Shown in pieces: positions 1-6,300 of a DNA stretch of 9,706 nt (position 1 is the first letter of the stretch; every line of letters begins with the position of its first letter). The DNA comes from Aliicoccus sp041838435 (GTDB lineage Bacteria > Bacillota > Bacilli > Staphylococcales > Salinicoccaceae). Under the pieces are notes generated by a model that had not been told where the DNA came from, did no database searches, and saw only the letters and a list, made by a program, of their open reading frames with translations. The position numbers were made by a program, and so were the translations under genes. The stretch lies in NCBI GenBank assembly GCA_041838435.1, contig JBGYPO010000133.1, positions 1 to 9,706 of the forward strand, read 5' to 3'.

Positions 1-240
1 CTATAAAGAGCGTCAAATCTGTGATGTTTATAACAGTTTTAATTTGCTGTTATAAACGGTCCAGAAATTCGCTTGTTCATAGCAGTTTTTTCTATTTCTG
101 CTATAAAGAGCGTCAAATCTGTATTGTTTATAACAGTTTTTAATTTGCTGTTATAAACGGGGCTGAAATTCGCTTGTTCGTAGCAGTTTTCTCTATTTCT
201 GATATAAAGAGCGTCAAATCTGTGTTGTTTATAACAGTTT
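1..240. repeat. Tandem ~100-bp repeat array of paired hairpin monomers (left end outside window)
   Basis: Two full units (1-100 and 101-201) and a truncated third (202-240) are nearly identical. Each unit contains two inverted repeats. The first is GTTTATAACAG / CTGTTATAAAC (26-36 with 47-57; 126-136 with 148-158), a perfect 11-bp stem with a 10-11 nt loop. The second is TTCATAGCAG / CTGCTATAAA (76-85 with 98-107) and its decayed copy (177-186 with 199-208). The two halves align with each other, so the 100-bp unit is a dimer of a ~50-bp hairpin monomer. The third unit stops just after its first left arm, immediately before the tRNA terminator. No plausible coding frame was seen here. Function is unknown. 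Confidence 0.85.
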
Positions 241-251
241 GAGAATACATC

Positions 252-289
252 AAAAAAACCTCTCCCATTATCATGATGAGAGAGGTTTT
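252..289 (-). terminator. Rho-independent terminator of the tRNA-Leu gene
   Basis: On the minus strand AAAACCTCTC (289-280) pairs perfectly with GAGAGGTTTT (264-255) across a 15-nt loop, and the T-run continues to 252. It lies six bases beyond the tRNA 3' end, so it ends the tRNA transcript and separates it from the repeat array. Confidence 0.85.
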
Positions 290-295
290 AATCGA

Positions 296-377
296 TACCA
301 CCGGTCGGGATCGAACCGACACTCCGTTAAGAACCGGATTTTGAATCCGGCGCGTCTGCCAATTCCGCCACGGTGGC
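296..377 (-). tRNA. tRNA-Leu (anticodon CAA)
   Basis: The minus strand folds as an 82-nt cloverleaf. The acceptor GCCACCG (377-371) pairs with CGGTGGT (303-297), with one G-U pair at position 1, and the discriminator is A296. The anticodon stem is CCGGA/TCCGG around loop TTCAAAA, giving anticodon CAA at 343-341, which reads UUG. The T arm is GTCGG-TTCGATC-CCGAC. The variable region is longer than in class I tRNAs, with a small CTT/GAG stem, as expected for leucine. The 3' CCA is not encoded (TCGAT follows the discriminator), so it must be added enzymatically. A promoter upstream and a terminator downstream indicate a single-gene transcription unit. Confidence 0.93.
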
Positions 378-399
378 ATAATAAAAAGCAACATATATT

Positions 400-428
400 A
401 TTTTAATACAAATGCTGGCTTACGGCAA
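400..428 (-). promoter_or_regulatory. SigA-type promoter of tRNA-Leu
   Basis: On the minus strand a -35 box TTGCCG (428-423) is followed after exactly 17 nt by a -10 box TAAAAT (405-400). Transcription would start near 393, about 16 nt before the mature tRNA 5' end. Confidence 0.6.
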
Positions 429-504
429 TGTTTTTCTGCTAATTAATGAATTAACCAAGTGAAATAGTGTAAAATGATGTGTAGTAATTAAAAGGATGTA
501 TGAC

Positions 505-1113
505 ATGTCAGAAAATAATATAAACGGCCCCATGAATGTAGGTTGGTTGCATCAATATCGAATGAAAGCTTTTCTAATCGCACTAATCATTGTATTATTT
601 ATTGAAATGACGGATATGCTTAATGGAAATTTAGATATCAGTCTCTTGTATCTTGCTGCACTCACCATTAGTCTAGTTGTTATTCCAATTATCATGGTGA
701 GAATAATTCGTCATCTATTAACGAAACATGTAGACCCAGATGAAGATAACTTAACCAATCAAGGTTTTACATATTTCTTTGGCAGCATGGTTACCAGTAT
801 CATCATCATTATATTAAGTTTATTTATGGCGAGATGGTTTCCAATCTTCAAATTATATGAATTCTCTTCAACTACTGCAACGAATCTCGGGATAGCTGTT
901 TTTATCGTGTTGATTATTGTAACAATAGTAATGAAGTATTGGCCGCTCACAATATTGATTGCACTAATAGGTGGTCAACATTTGATTAACATCATTAGTG
1001 AGGATGGTTCTCAAATCAGTTATTACACAATCGTTATGGGAACGTTGCTCGTTCTGTTTATAATAGGAGTCATCGTGATGAGTGTGCTGATCACAAGAGA
1101 TAAAGATGAGTAA
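505..1113 (+). CDS. Multi-pass membrane protein of unknown function
   Basis: The 202-residue protein is dominated by hydrophobic stretches at roughly 22-38, 46-68, 93-113, 127-143, 146-163 and 174-196, giving five or six transmembrane segments. The N-terminus is polar, an acidic loop (HVDPDEDN) sits near residues 75-82, and the tail is charged (TRDKDE). I do not recognise the family and see no transporter, kinase or protease motif. The start is set at ATG 505 because AAAGGA (491-496) lies 8 nt upstream; the in-frame ATG at 496 overlaps that ribosome binding site. It is the first gene of a tight four-gene unit with an ATP-grasp ligase, a racemase and a lipoprotein, so a role in moving or sensing their product at the membrane is a guess from context. 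A possible -10 (TAAAAT, 470-475) has no good -35 partner. Confidence 0.8.
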   Translation: MSENNINGPMNVGWLHQYRMKAFLIALIIVLFIEMTDMLNGNLDISLLYLAALTISLVVIPIIMVRIIRHLLTKHVDPDEDNLTNQGFTYFFGSMVTSIIIIILSLFMARWFPIFKLYEFSSTTATNLGIAVFIVLIIVTIVMKYWPLTILIALIGGQHLINIISEDGSQISYYTIVMGTLLVLFIIGVIVMSVLITRDKDE

Positions 1114-1139
1114 AAGACAATAAGAAAGGTCGCGTTAAA

Positions 1140-2348
1140 ATGTCTCAACAAAATAATAATTTCGTACCGGTAACAATTGGTGCAAATCAAGGTGCATACA
1201 GTTTGGCTCGTGCGTTCGAAGAAGCATATGGAGTGAAGACGGAACTCTTATGTGGTGTATTAATTTTCCCAATTAAGTATTCAAAAATGTTTAATGTCAC
1301 GGTGGACGATCAACTTCATTATGACCCAAGAAAGAGTTTAAAAACTTACATAGAACAAATCGATATAAAATATCCAGGCAAAGATAAAATTCTTATGCCA
1401 TCTGAAGATTTCTCTGTTGGTTATGTGCTGTCTAATATGGACTTATTTAGTGAAAAATGGCATGTTCCATTCTCAAATAAAGAAATTACAGACGTCGTCT
1501 CAAATAAAAAACTATTTTATGATTTGTGTGAAACAATTGGCCTCAAGTATCCACGTACATGGGCGCTGGGTGCAGATGATACATTCCCAGAGGATGCAGA
1601 AGGTAAGCTTGTCATCAAACACCTGGAGTCGAAACATTTTGAGGCAGCTGTTAGTAGTGGCGTTAATAAACTTTATATTTTAGATAATCAGGATCAAGCT
1701 GAAAATACGCTCAATCAAATTCGTAAAGATGGGTTCAATGAAAGCATTGTTTTGCAAGAATACATAAAATCTGAGGACACAGACATTGCGGTAGTGACTG
1801 CATACCGCTCTATCTCAAATAAGAAAGTCGAATTTATTTCATTTGGACGTGTGCTTGTTGAAGATCGTTCTAAGATGAAAGCTGGAAATCATCTCACGAT
1901 TTTAACTGAAGAAGTACCAGAAAGAATTGGTGAAGGTATCACTCAACTATTAGATGAAGTAGACTACATTGGTTTTGCTAACTTTGATTTAATTTATGAT
2001 AAAAGCAAACAGGAATGGAATTTCTTAGAGCTAAACCCGAGACTGGGCTACTCGAACTATCAAGTGACGGCGGAAGGTTATAATGTGGCTAAAGTCGTTG
2101 TCAATGATATATTCAATACGCTTGATATGACAGATTTTTATCATTCTCAAATTATCTATACTGTGATTGATAATGGTCTCAATAAAAAGTATATTACTGA
2201 TGAATATAAAGACGTATTCAATAAATTGAAGCGAGGAAAGCAGCTATTTAATCCGTACAACAATAAGGCAGATATCAGTTTAAATCGAACAGTTGAAATG
2301 CTCAAGTACCATAGAAGAGCGCGCCGAGAGATATTAGAAGGTAGGTAG
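1140..2348 (+). CDS. ATP-grasp ligase, D-aspartate ligase (Aslfm)-like
   Basis: This 402-residue soluble protein has ATP-grasp architecture. A preATP-grasp region (about 1-120) starts FVPVTIGANQGAYSLARAF. The ATP-grasp fold follows, with a candidate ATP-binding lysine in KLVIK (K160), LQEYI (205-209), NFDLIYD (281-287) and the metal-binding stretch FLELNPRLG (295-303; E297, N299). From memory, the N-terminus, the segment near 122-142, and IGFANFD...LELNPRLGYSNYQVT closely resemble the Enterococcus faecium D-aspartate ligase Aslfm, which joins the beta-carboxyl of D-Asp to the lysine side chain of peptidoglycan precursors. Such enzymes form an acyl phosphate and transfer it to an amine. A racemase gene follows after a single base, matching the enterococcal ligase-racemase pairing. 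The true substrate is not proven; annotation as a carboxylate-amine ligase is the safe level. AAAGG (1125-1129) precedes the ATG. Confidence 0.85.
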   Translation: MSQQNNNFVPVTIGANQGAYSLARAFEEAYGVKTELLCGVLIFPIKYSKMFNVTVDDQLHYDPRKSLKTYIEQIDIKYPGKDKILMPSEDFSVGYVLSNMDLFSEKWHVPFSNKEITDVVSNKKLFYDLCETIGLKYPRTWALGADDTFPEDAEGKLVIKHLESKHFEAAVSSGVNKLYILDNQDQAENTLNQIRKDGFNESIVLQEYIKSEDTDIAVVTAYRSISNKKVEFISFGRVLVEDRSKMKAGNHLTILTEEVPERIGEGITQLLDEVDYIGFANFDLIYDKSKQEWNFLELNPRLGYSNYQVTAEGYNVAKVVVNDIFNTLDMTDFYHSQIIYTVIDNGLNKKYITDEYKDVFNKLKRGKQLFNPYNNKADISLNRTVEMLKYHRRARREILEGR

Positions 2349-2349
2349 T

Positions 2350-3051
2350 ATGAAACATTTTTTTAGCATTATTGGTGGGATGGGGACACTGGCATCGACG
2401 CAATTTATTGTTGATATGAACCGTCTGTACTCCCCGGATGAGGATCAAAAGTATTTGAATTACATTCTTTACAATTATGCGGATGTACCGGACCGGACAG
2501 CATATATTTTAGATGATTCCGAAGATGACCCGTCACCGTATTTAATTGAAGCTGTAAAAGCAGTGGAGTCACTGGGCACAGAGTTCGTTGTAATCGCGTG
2601 TAATACGGCGCACTATTTTATTGATGAGATTAAGAAAGAGACAGATGTACCAATTCTTAATATGTTAGATGTGACGGGTGATGCACTCCGTCAACATGAT
2701 GCCGAACGCATTGGAATTATGGCGACACGTGGAACATTTAACAGCAAGCTGTATCACCAGGTGATTGAAGGCGCCGGTATGACCGTTGTTGAACCTGGAG
2801 AGTTGCTCCAAGAGAAAATAATGTCACTTATATACGATGATGTAAAAGAGAACAACCGCGTGGATAAGGAAAAGTTTCAGGTGGTACTGAATGAATTTAA
2901 AGCACTTGGTGCGGAGATTATTGTACTTGGATGTACGGAATTATCGTTTATTCACTCTCATTTTGAAGAAGAAATCGAAGGATTAATCGATGCGCAACAA
3001 CTCACAATATTAGAAACGATTAGACGCGCACGCAGTACGCAACACAAATAA
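2350..3051 (+). CDS. Aspartate/glutamate racemase family protein
   Basis: This 233-residue protein, the usual length for the PLP-independent Asp/Glu racemase family, would interconvert L and D forms of an acidic amino acid using two cysteines as acid and base. Both are present: C84 in ACNTAH and C195 in GCTEL. The N-terminal IIGGMGTLAS and the VPDRTAYIL segment (46-54) are typical of aspartate racemases rather than MurI glutamate racemase, so D-Asp is the favoured product, though D-Glu or another substrate cannot be excluded. The ATG lies one base after the stop of the upstream ligase, and its ribosome binding site (GAAGGTAGG) is inside that gene, so the two are almost certainly translationally coupled. 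This suggests the racemase feeds the ligase. Confidence 0.9.
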   Translation: MKHFFSIIGGMGTLASTQFIVDMNRLYSPDEDQKYLNYILYNYADVPDRTAYILDDSEDDPSPYLIEAVKAVESLGTEFVVIACNTAHYFIDEIKKETDVPILNMLDVTGDALRQHDAERIGIMATRGTFNSKLYHQVIEGAGMTVVEPGELLQEKIMSLIYDDVKENNRVDKEKFQVVLNEFKALGAEIIVLGCTELSFIHSHFEEEIEGLIDAQQLTILETIRRARSTQHK

Positions 3052-3070
3052 TATGTAATAGAGGTATATT

Positions 3071-4435
3071 ATGAAAAAGTTATTATTCGCCTCATCACTC
3101 TTACTTTTACTCGTAGCATGTGATGATACGTCAAATGCAGATGGAGATTCATCCGCTGAAGAAGAAATTGCAATCGCATCAGAAGAAGTCGAAGCTGCTG
3201 AGGATAATGATGCAGAAGATGAAGTAGAAAACACGGATACGGATTCTGAGGATGAAGAAACAGAAGATGTTGAAGTAGAAGAAGATACAGAAGATCCAGA
3301 AGAAGATACAGCAGAAGAATCTGAAGTGATCGAAGAAGAAGTCGAGGAAGAAACAGATGACCTTGAGGGTCGTGCACCTTCAAATGAGACGCGTATGACG
3401 TTTGAAGAAATCGTCACAGATGGACCGTCAACGCCAAAATCTATCATTTCAAACGGTGAAGGTTTACTCATTGCAAACAACATGCTGTATCAGCACAGCG
3501 TGACAATTTATGACTCTGAAACAAATGAACTTGTGAAGAGTTTGAGTGATGCTGTAGATCTACATTCATATGGTTTCACGGACTATCCTGCAGATACGCT
3601 CATTAACGGTTCTCCTGTTGAAGCGGTGTGGACGTCTGATGGTGACTACGCATACGTATCGAACTATCTAGTGGCAGAATACGGTGGTTACGCAGATGAT
3701 GCTTGTGCAAGTGGACAAACAATCACGCCGGGCTTTATCTATAGATTTAATGCTGAAACGTTAGATTGGGATCAAGTCATTCAAGGCGGTCGTATTCCTA
3801 AGTATGTTGCGCTTACGAGCGATGATAGTACACTGCTTGTTTCAAACTGGTGTGATCAGGACTTGTCGATAATCGATGTGGAAACAGGTGAAACAATCCA
3901 CAGAGTCCCTATTAATATTAACCCGCGTGGAATCGTTATTTTACCAGACGATAAAACGGCATACGTCACTGCACAGTGGGCGCATGAATTATATCGTGTG
4001 GATATCGAAAACGGTACAAGTGAGAAAGTAATGGATACAGGTACGATGCCGCGTCATTTAGTCTTGAGTCCAGAGGGCGATATCATGTACTTAACAATCT
4101 CGCGTGAGAATACGATTTTGAAGATGGACGCTGAAACGGCAGAAATTCTTGACCGCACGACAACTGGACTTGAACCGAGAACGACTGATATTTCTCCAGA
4201 CGGTACAGCACTGTATGTCGTGAATTATGACGAAGCGACTGTGTCCAAGTTTGATGCCATTACGCTGGAAGAAATTCAGCGTGAGCCAGTCCATGATTCA
4301 CCAATTGGTGTCACATATGACGAGAAAACAGGTAAGGTATGGGTTGCGAACTACGGTGGATCATTCCACGTATTTAACGACCTGGCTGATGAAGATGAAA
4401 GTTTAGAAGATACAGAAGAAGTTGATAGTGAATAA
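3071..4435 (+). CDS. Surface lipoprotein with acidic spacer and YVTN-type beta-propeller
   Basis: The 454-residue protein begins with a short lipoprotein signal peptide ending in lipobox LVAC, so C17 would be lipidated and the protein held on the outer face of the membrane. Residues ~22-100 are a low-complexity Glu/Asp-rich spacer. From ~115 to ~437 come repeated beta-propeller blades of the YVTN/YncE type, with motifs such as SNWCDQDLSIIDVETGE, TAYVTAQW, MYLTISRENTILKMD, ALYVVNYDEATVSKFD and VWVANYGG. A second acidic stretch forms the C-terminus. Besides C17 the only cysteines are C212 and C261, which could form a disulfide outside the cell. The spacer is long enough to push the propeller into or through the wall. 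It lies 19 bp after the racemase, with ribosome binding site GAGG, and ends at a terminator, so it is probably the last operon gene. Its ligand is unknown. Confidence 0.88.
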   Translation: MKKLLFASSLLLLLVACDDTSNADGDSSAEEEIAIASEEVEAAEDNDAEDEVENTDTDSEDEETEDVEVEEDTEDPEEDTAEESEVIEEEVEEETDDLEGRAPSNETRMTFEEIVTDGPSTPKSIISNGEGLLIANNMLYQHSVTIYDSETNELVKSLSDAVDLHSYGFTDYPADTLINGSPVEAVWTSDGDYAYVSNYLVAEYGGYADDACASGQTITPGFIYRFNAETLDWDQVIQGGRIPKYVALTSDDSTLLVSNWCDQDLSIIDVETGETIHRVPININPRGIVILPDDKTAYVTAQWAHELYRVDIENGTSEKVMDTGTMPRHLVLSPEGDIMYLTISRENTILKMDAETAEILDRTTTGLEPRTTDISPDGTALYVVNYDEATVSKFDAITLEEIQREPVHDSPIGVTYDEKTGKVWVANYGGSFHVFNDLADEDESLEDTEEVDSE

Positions 4436-4444
4436 TTTTTAGTT

Positions 4445-4474
4445 GGGACTCGATTTAATTGAGTCTCTTTTTTT
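4445..4474 (+). terminator. Rho-independent terminator after the four-gene unit
   Basis: GGGACTC (4445-4451) pairs with GAGTCTC (4461-4467), seven pairs including one G-U, around a 9-nt loop and followed directly by seven T. It lies 9 bp after the lipoprotein stop codon. Confidence 0.85.
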
Positions 4475-4484
4475 GTTTGAGGCG

Positions 4485-4647
4485 CTCATGTAGAAGACAG
4501 CCTGTTTATCTTCTACGTGAGAGCTGTTCATATAGAGGATAGACCGCTTACCTTCTACGTGAGAGTAGCTCATATAGAAGATACACCGCTTACCTTCTAC
4601 GTGAGAGTCGCTGATATAGACGATAACCTTTCTACCTTCTACGTGAG
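4485..4647. repeat. Tandem array of four 42-bp hairpin units
   Basis: The sequence CTTCTACGTGAG recurs at 4510, 4552, 4594 and 4636, an exact 42-bp period. Each copy is preceded, at a constant 25-base offset, by a partly complementary left arm (CTCATGTAGAAG 4485, TTCATATAGAGG 4527, CTCATATAGAAG 4569, CTGATATAGACG 4611). Each unit can thus fold as a 12-bp stem with a 13-nt loop. A right arm can also pair with the next left arm across only 5 nt. The array fills the gap between two convergent terminators. The period is a multiple of three, so the minus strand stays open through it, but I see no coding signals. Function unknown. Confidence 0.88.
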
Positions 4648-4671
4648 AATCGCATCTCAATCATAACCCAT

Positions 4672-4717
4672 AAAAAAACCTCCCACACCTACAAAAATAT
4701 CTGTAAGTATAGGAGGT
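4672..4717 (-). terminator. Rho-independent terminator of the aldehyde dehydrogenase gene
   Basis: On the minus strand ACCTCC (4717-4712) pairs with GGGAGGT-side bases GGAGGT (4683-4678), with an inner TACA/TGTA pairing that supports a long imperfect stem, followed by a run of T at 4678-4672. It starts about 22 bp beyond the dehydrogenase stop codon. Confidence 0.8.
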
Positions 4718-4738
4718 CAAATTTAATTCAATTAAAAG

Positions 4739-6166
4739 TTATTCTGCAAAATATCCGGGGATTGATTTAACTTCCAGATATTCATTAATACCGAAGTCTC
4801 CCCATTCTCGGCCGATACCTGAATGCTTATAGCCACCAAATGGGAGGTCATTCGTGCGGGCACCATCGTTTAAAGTAACAACGCCTGCCTCCATCTTACG
4901 TGCAAGGTCACGAATTACATCTTTGTCATTACCAATGACGTAGCCCGACAATCCATACACTGTATCATTCGCAATTTCAATCGCGTCATCTAAATTTTTA
5001 TACGTAAGGATACTCATCACTGGTCCAAATATTTCTTCTTGTGCAATCGTCATGTCATTCGTAACGTCAGTAAACACAGTTGGCTTAACAAAGTAACCTT
5101 TGTCGAGTCCATCTGGTTTGCCTAGACCACCAGCAAGCAATTTTGCTTCATCCTGCCCTTTTAACATATAGCCTTGAACTGTATCGAACTGATCTTTACT
5201 GACAAGTGGTCCAACACGCACACCTTCTTTGCGTGGATCACCTACGGTAAAGTCTTCAACCTTTTTCAAGATTGCTGCTTCAAAATCATCTTTCATACCC
5301 TCAGGAATAAGTGTACGTGATGCTGCTGTACACACCTGACCAGAGTTGTTCATAATTTTATTTAAAGCAGCTTCTGCAGCTGCTTCTACATCCGCATCAT
5401 CTAATATAATAAGTGCAGACTTACCACCAAGCTCCAGTGAGATTTTCTTAAAATCATCTGCAGCATTTTTCATAATCATTTTACCAGCGTCACCCGAGCC
5501 CGTAAATGAAACTTTACGAATCTTTGGATGTGAACTGATTGCATCTCCAACTTCACTACCGCTGCCAGTAACTAAGTTAAAGTAACCTTTTGGTACGCCG
5601 GCTGCTTCAAAGATTTCAGCTAAAATAATTGCTGCAAATGGTGTTTCGCTTGAAGGTTTTAATACAACCGGACATCCTGCTGCAAACGCTGCTGCAAGTT
5701 TCAAGCATGTTTGGTTTGTCGGAAAGTTCCATGGTGTAATTAAACCAGATACACCGACAGCCTCTTTAATAATTAACCCTTCACCGCGACGCTCTTCAAA
5801 CTCTACCTTATCAAGGCCTTCTATCGCACCTTCAAAGTGATTGATACCAGCTTGGTAGTGTGTTTTTTCAGATAGTTGTAACGGCGCACCCAGCTCATCA
5901 GTCATTGCCTGAATTAAGTCATCTTTACGCTTTATATATTCATCTAGGATGTTTTGAAGCATCTCTTTACGTGCTTCAACTGGTGTATTTCTAAACTCAA
6001 GATAAATCGCATGTGCAGCTTCTACTGCTTTGTCTACATCTTCACGTGTACCTTTAGCGATTTGACCTAATACTTCTTCAGTTGATGGGTTAATTACATC
6101 TTGTGATTTGCCACTTGTTGACGCAACCCATTCGCCATTGATATACTGTTTTGTTCTGTTATACAT
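4739..6166 (-). CDS. Aldehyde dehydrogenase family protein (NAD(P)-dependent)
   Basis: This 475-residue enzyme would oxidise an aldehyde to the carboxylic acid with NAD(P)+ in the cytoplasm. All expected landmarks are visible: TPWNFPTN with N147 (oxyanion hole), VLKPS with K170 (cofactor), FTGSGDAGK (221-229, the cofactor-binding loop), ELGGKS with E245 (general base), GQVC with catalytic C279, and EEIFGP with E378. Length and sequence are like the 475-residue aldehyde dehydrogenase widespread in staphylococci, whose natural substrate is unsettled; it lacks features that would mark it as a betaine-aldehyde or succinate-semialdehyde enzyme with certainty. AGGAGG (6180-6175) lies 8 nt before ATG 6166, which fixes the start. 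It is monocistronic, with its own terminator, and divergent from aspartate ammonia-lyase. A cre-like site upstream suggests carbon catabolite repression. Confidence 0.93.
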   Translation of the reverse strand: MYNRTKQYINGEWVASTSGKSQDVINPSTEEVLGQIAKGTREDVDKAVEAAHAIYLEFRNTPVEARKEMLQNILDEYIKRKDDLIQAMTDELGAPLQLSEKTHYQAGINHFEGAIEGLDKVEFEERRGEGLIIKEAVGVSGLITPWNFPTNQTCLKLAAAFAAGCPVVLKPSSETPFAAIILAEIFEAAGVPKGYFNLVTGSGSEVGDAISSHPKIRKVSFTGSGDAGKMIMKNAADDFKKISLELGGKSALIILDDADVEAAAEAALNKIMNNSGQVCTAASRTLIPEGMKDDFEAAILKKVEDFTVGDPRKEGVRVGPLVSKDQFDTVQGYMLKGQDEAKLLAGGLGKPDGLDKGYFVKPTVFTDVTNDMTIAQEEIFGPVMSILTYKNLDDAIEIANDTVYGLSGYVIGNDKDVIRDLARKMEAGVVTLNDGARTNDLPFGGYKHSGIGREWGDFGINEYLEVKSIPGYFAE

Positions 6167-6189
6167 ATATTTATCCTCCTGAATATGAT

Positions 6190-6233
6190 ATTATAATAGC
6201 GTTTACATATATTATTGTGATATAAACAGTCAA
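6190..6233 (-). promoter_or_regulatory. Promoter region of the aldehyde dehydrogenase gene
   Basis: Two partial promoters are visible on the minus strand. TTGACT (6233-6228) is a good -35 box, but 17 nt further on only a poor -10 (ATATGT, 6210-6205) follows. A perfect TATAAT (6195-6190) has only a weak -35 (ACAATA) at 17 nt and would place the transcript start almost at the ribosome binding site. Which is used cannot be decided from sequence; either way the cre-like site overlaps the core promoter. Confidence 0.4.
6194..6207 (-). promoter_or_regulatory. Candidate CcpA operator (cre)
   Basis: The minus-strand sequence TGTAAACGCTATTA matches the cre consensus TGWAARCGYTWNCW at 13 of 14 positions, the only mismatch being T for C near the 3' end. 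It sits 28-41 nt upstream of the aldehyde dehydrogenase ATG, overlapping the promoter, a position expected to give repression when preferred sugars are present. Assignment is by consensus match only. Confidence 0.6.
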
Positions 6234-6252
6234 AAATGTACAACAATTTATC

Positions 6253-6281
6253 TTTTCATAAATAATGCATCACAATATAAT
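6253..6281 (+). promoter_or_regulatory. Candidate SigA promoter of aspartate ammonia-lyase
   Basis: A weak -35 (TTTTCA, 6253-6258) is followed after 17 nt by a perfect -10 (TATAAT, 6276-6281). Transcription would start near 6288, giving a leader of only about a dozen bases with the ribosome binding site AGGGGAG (6286-6292) at its extreme 5' end. If this promoter is used, the in-frame ATGs at 6265 and 6280 cannot be translated, supporting ATG 6301. Confidence 0.4.
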
Positions 6282-6300
6282 GACTAGGGGAGAACCAGAC

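Noticed and set aside
1..240. Repeat array considered as a CRISPR
   Set aside because: The units are near-identical over their full ~100 bp, with no variable spacers between constant repeats, and no cas genes are in the window.
140..394. Minus-strand 84-codon open frame
   Set aside because: It runs through the tRNA-Leu gene, its terminator and the repeat array; the apparent protein is a translated tRNA.
451..475. TTAACC ... TAAAAT as a promoter for the gene at 505
   Set aside because: The spacing is only 13 nt and no better -35 box lies at 16-18 nt, so I left it as a weak possibility.
3010..3483. Minus-strand serine-rich 157-codon frame
   Set aside because: It is antisense to the GAAGAA-rich acidic spacer of the lipoprotein gene; the serine repeats are the complement of Glu/Asp codons.
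4485..4647. 42-bp array considered as a CRISPR
   Set aside because: The segments between the conserved 12-base arms are themselves similar between units and part of hairpins, so they are not independent spacers.
4711..4717. AGGAGGT on the plus strand as a ribosome binding site
   Set aside because: No start codon follows at proper spacing; the sequence is the arm of the minus-strand terminator.
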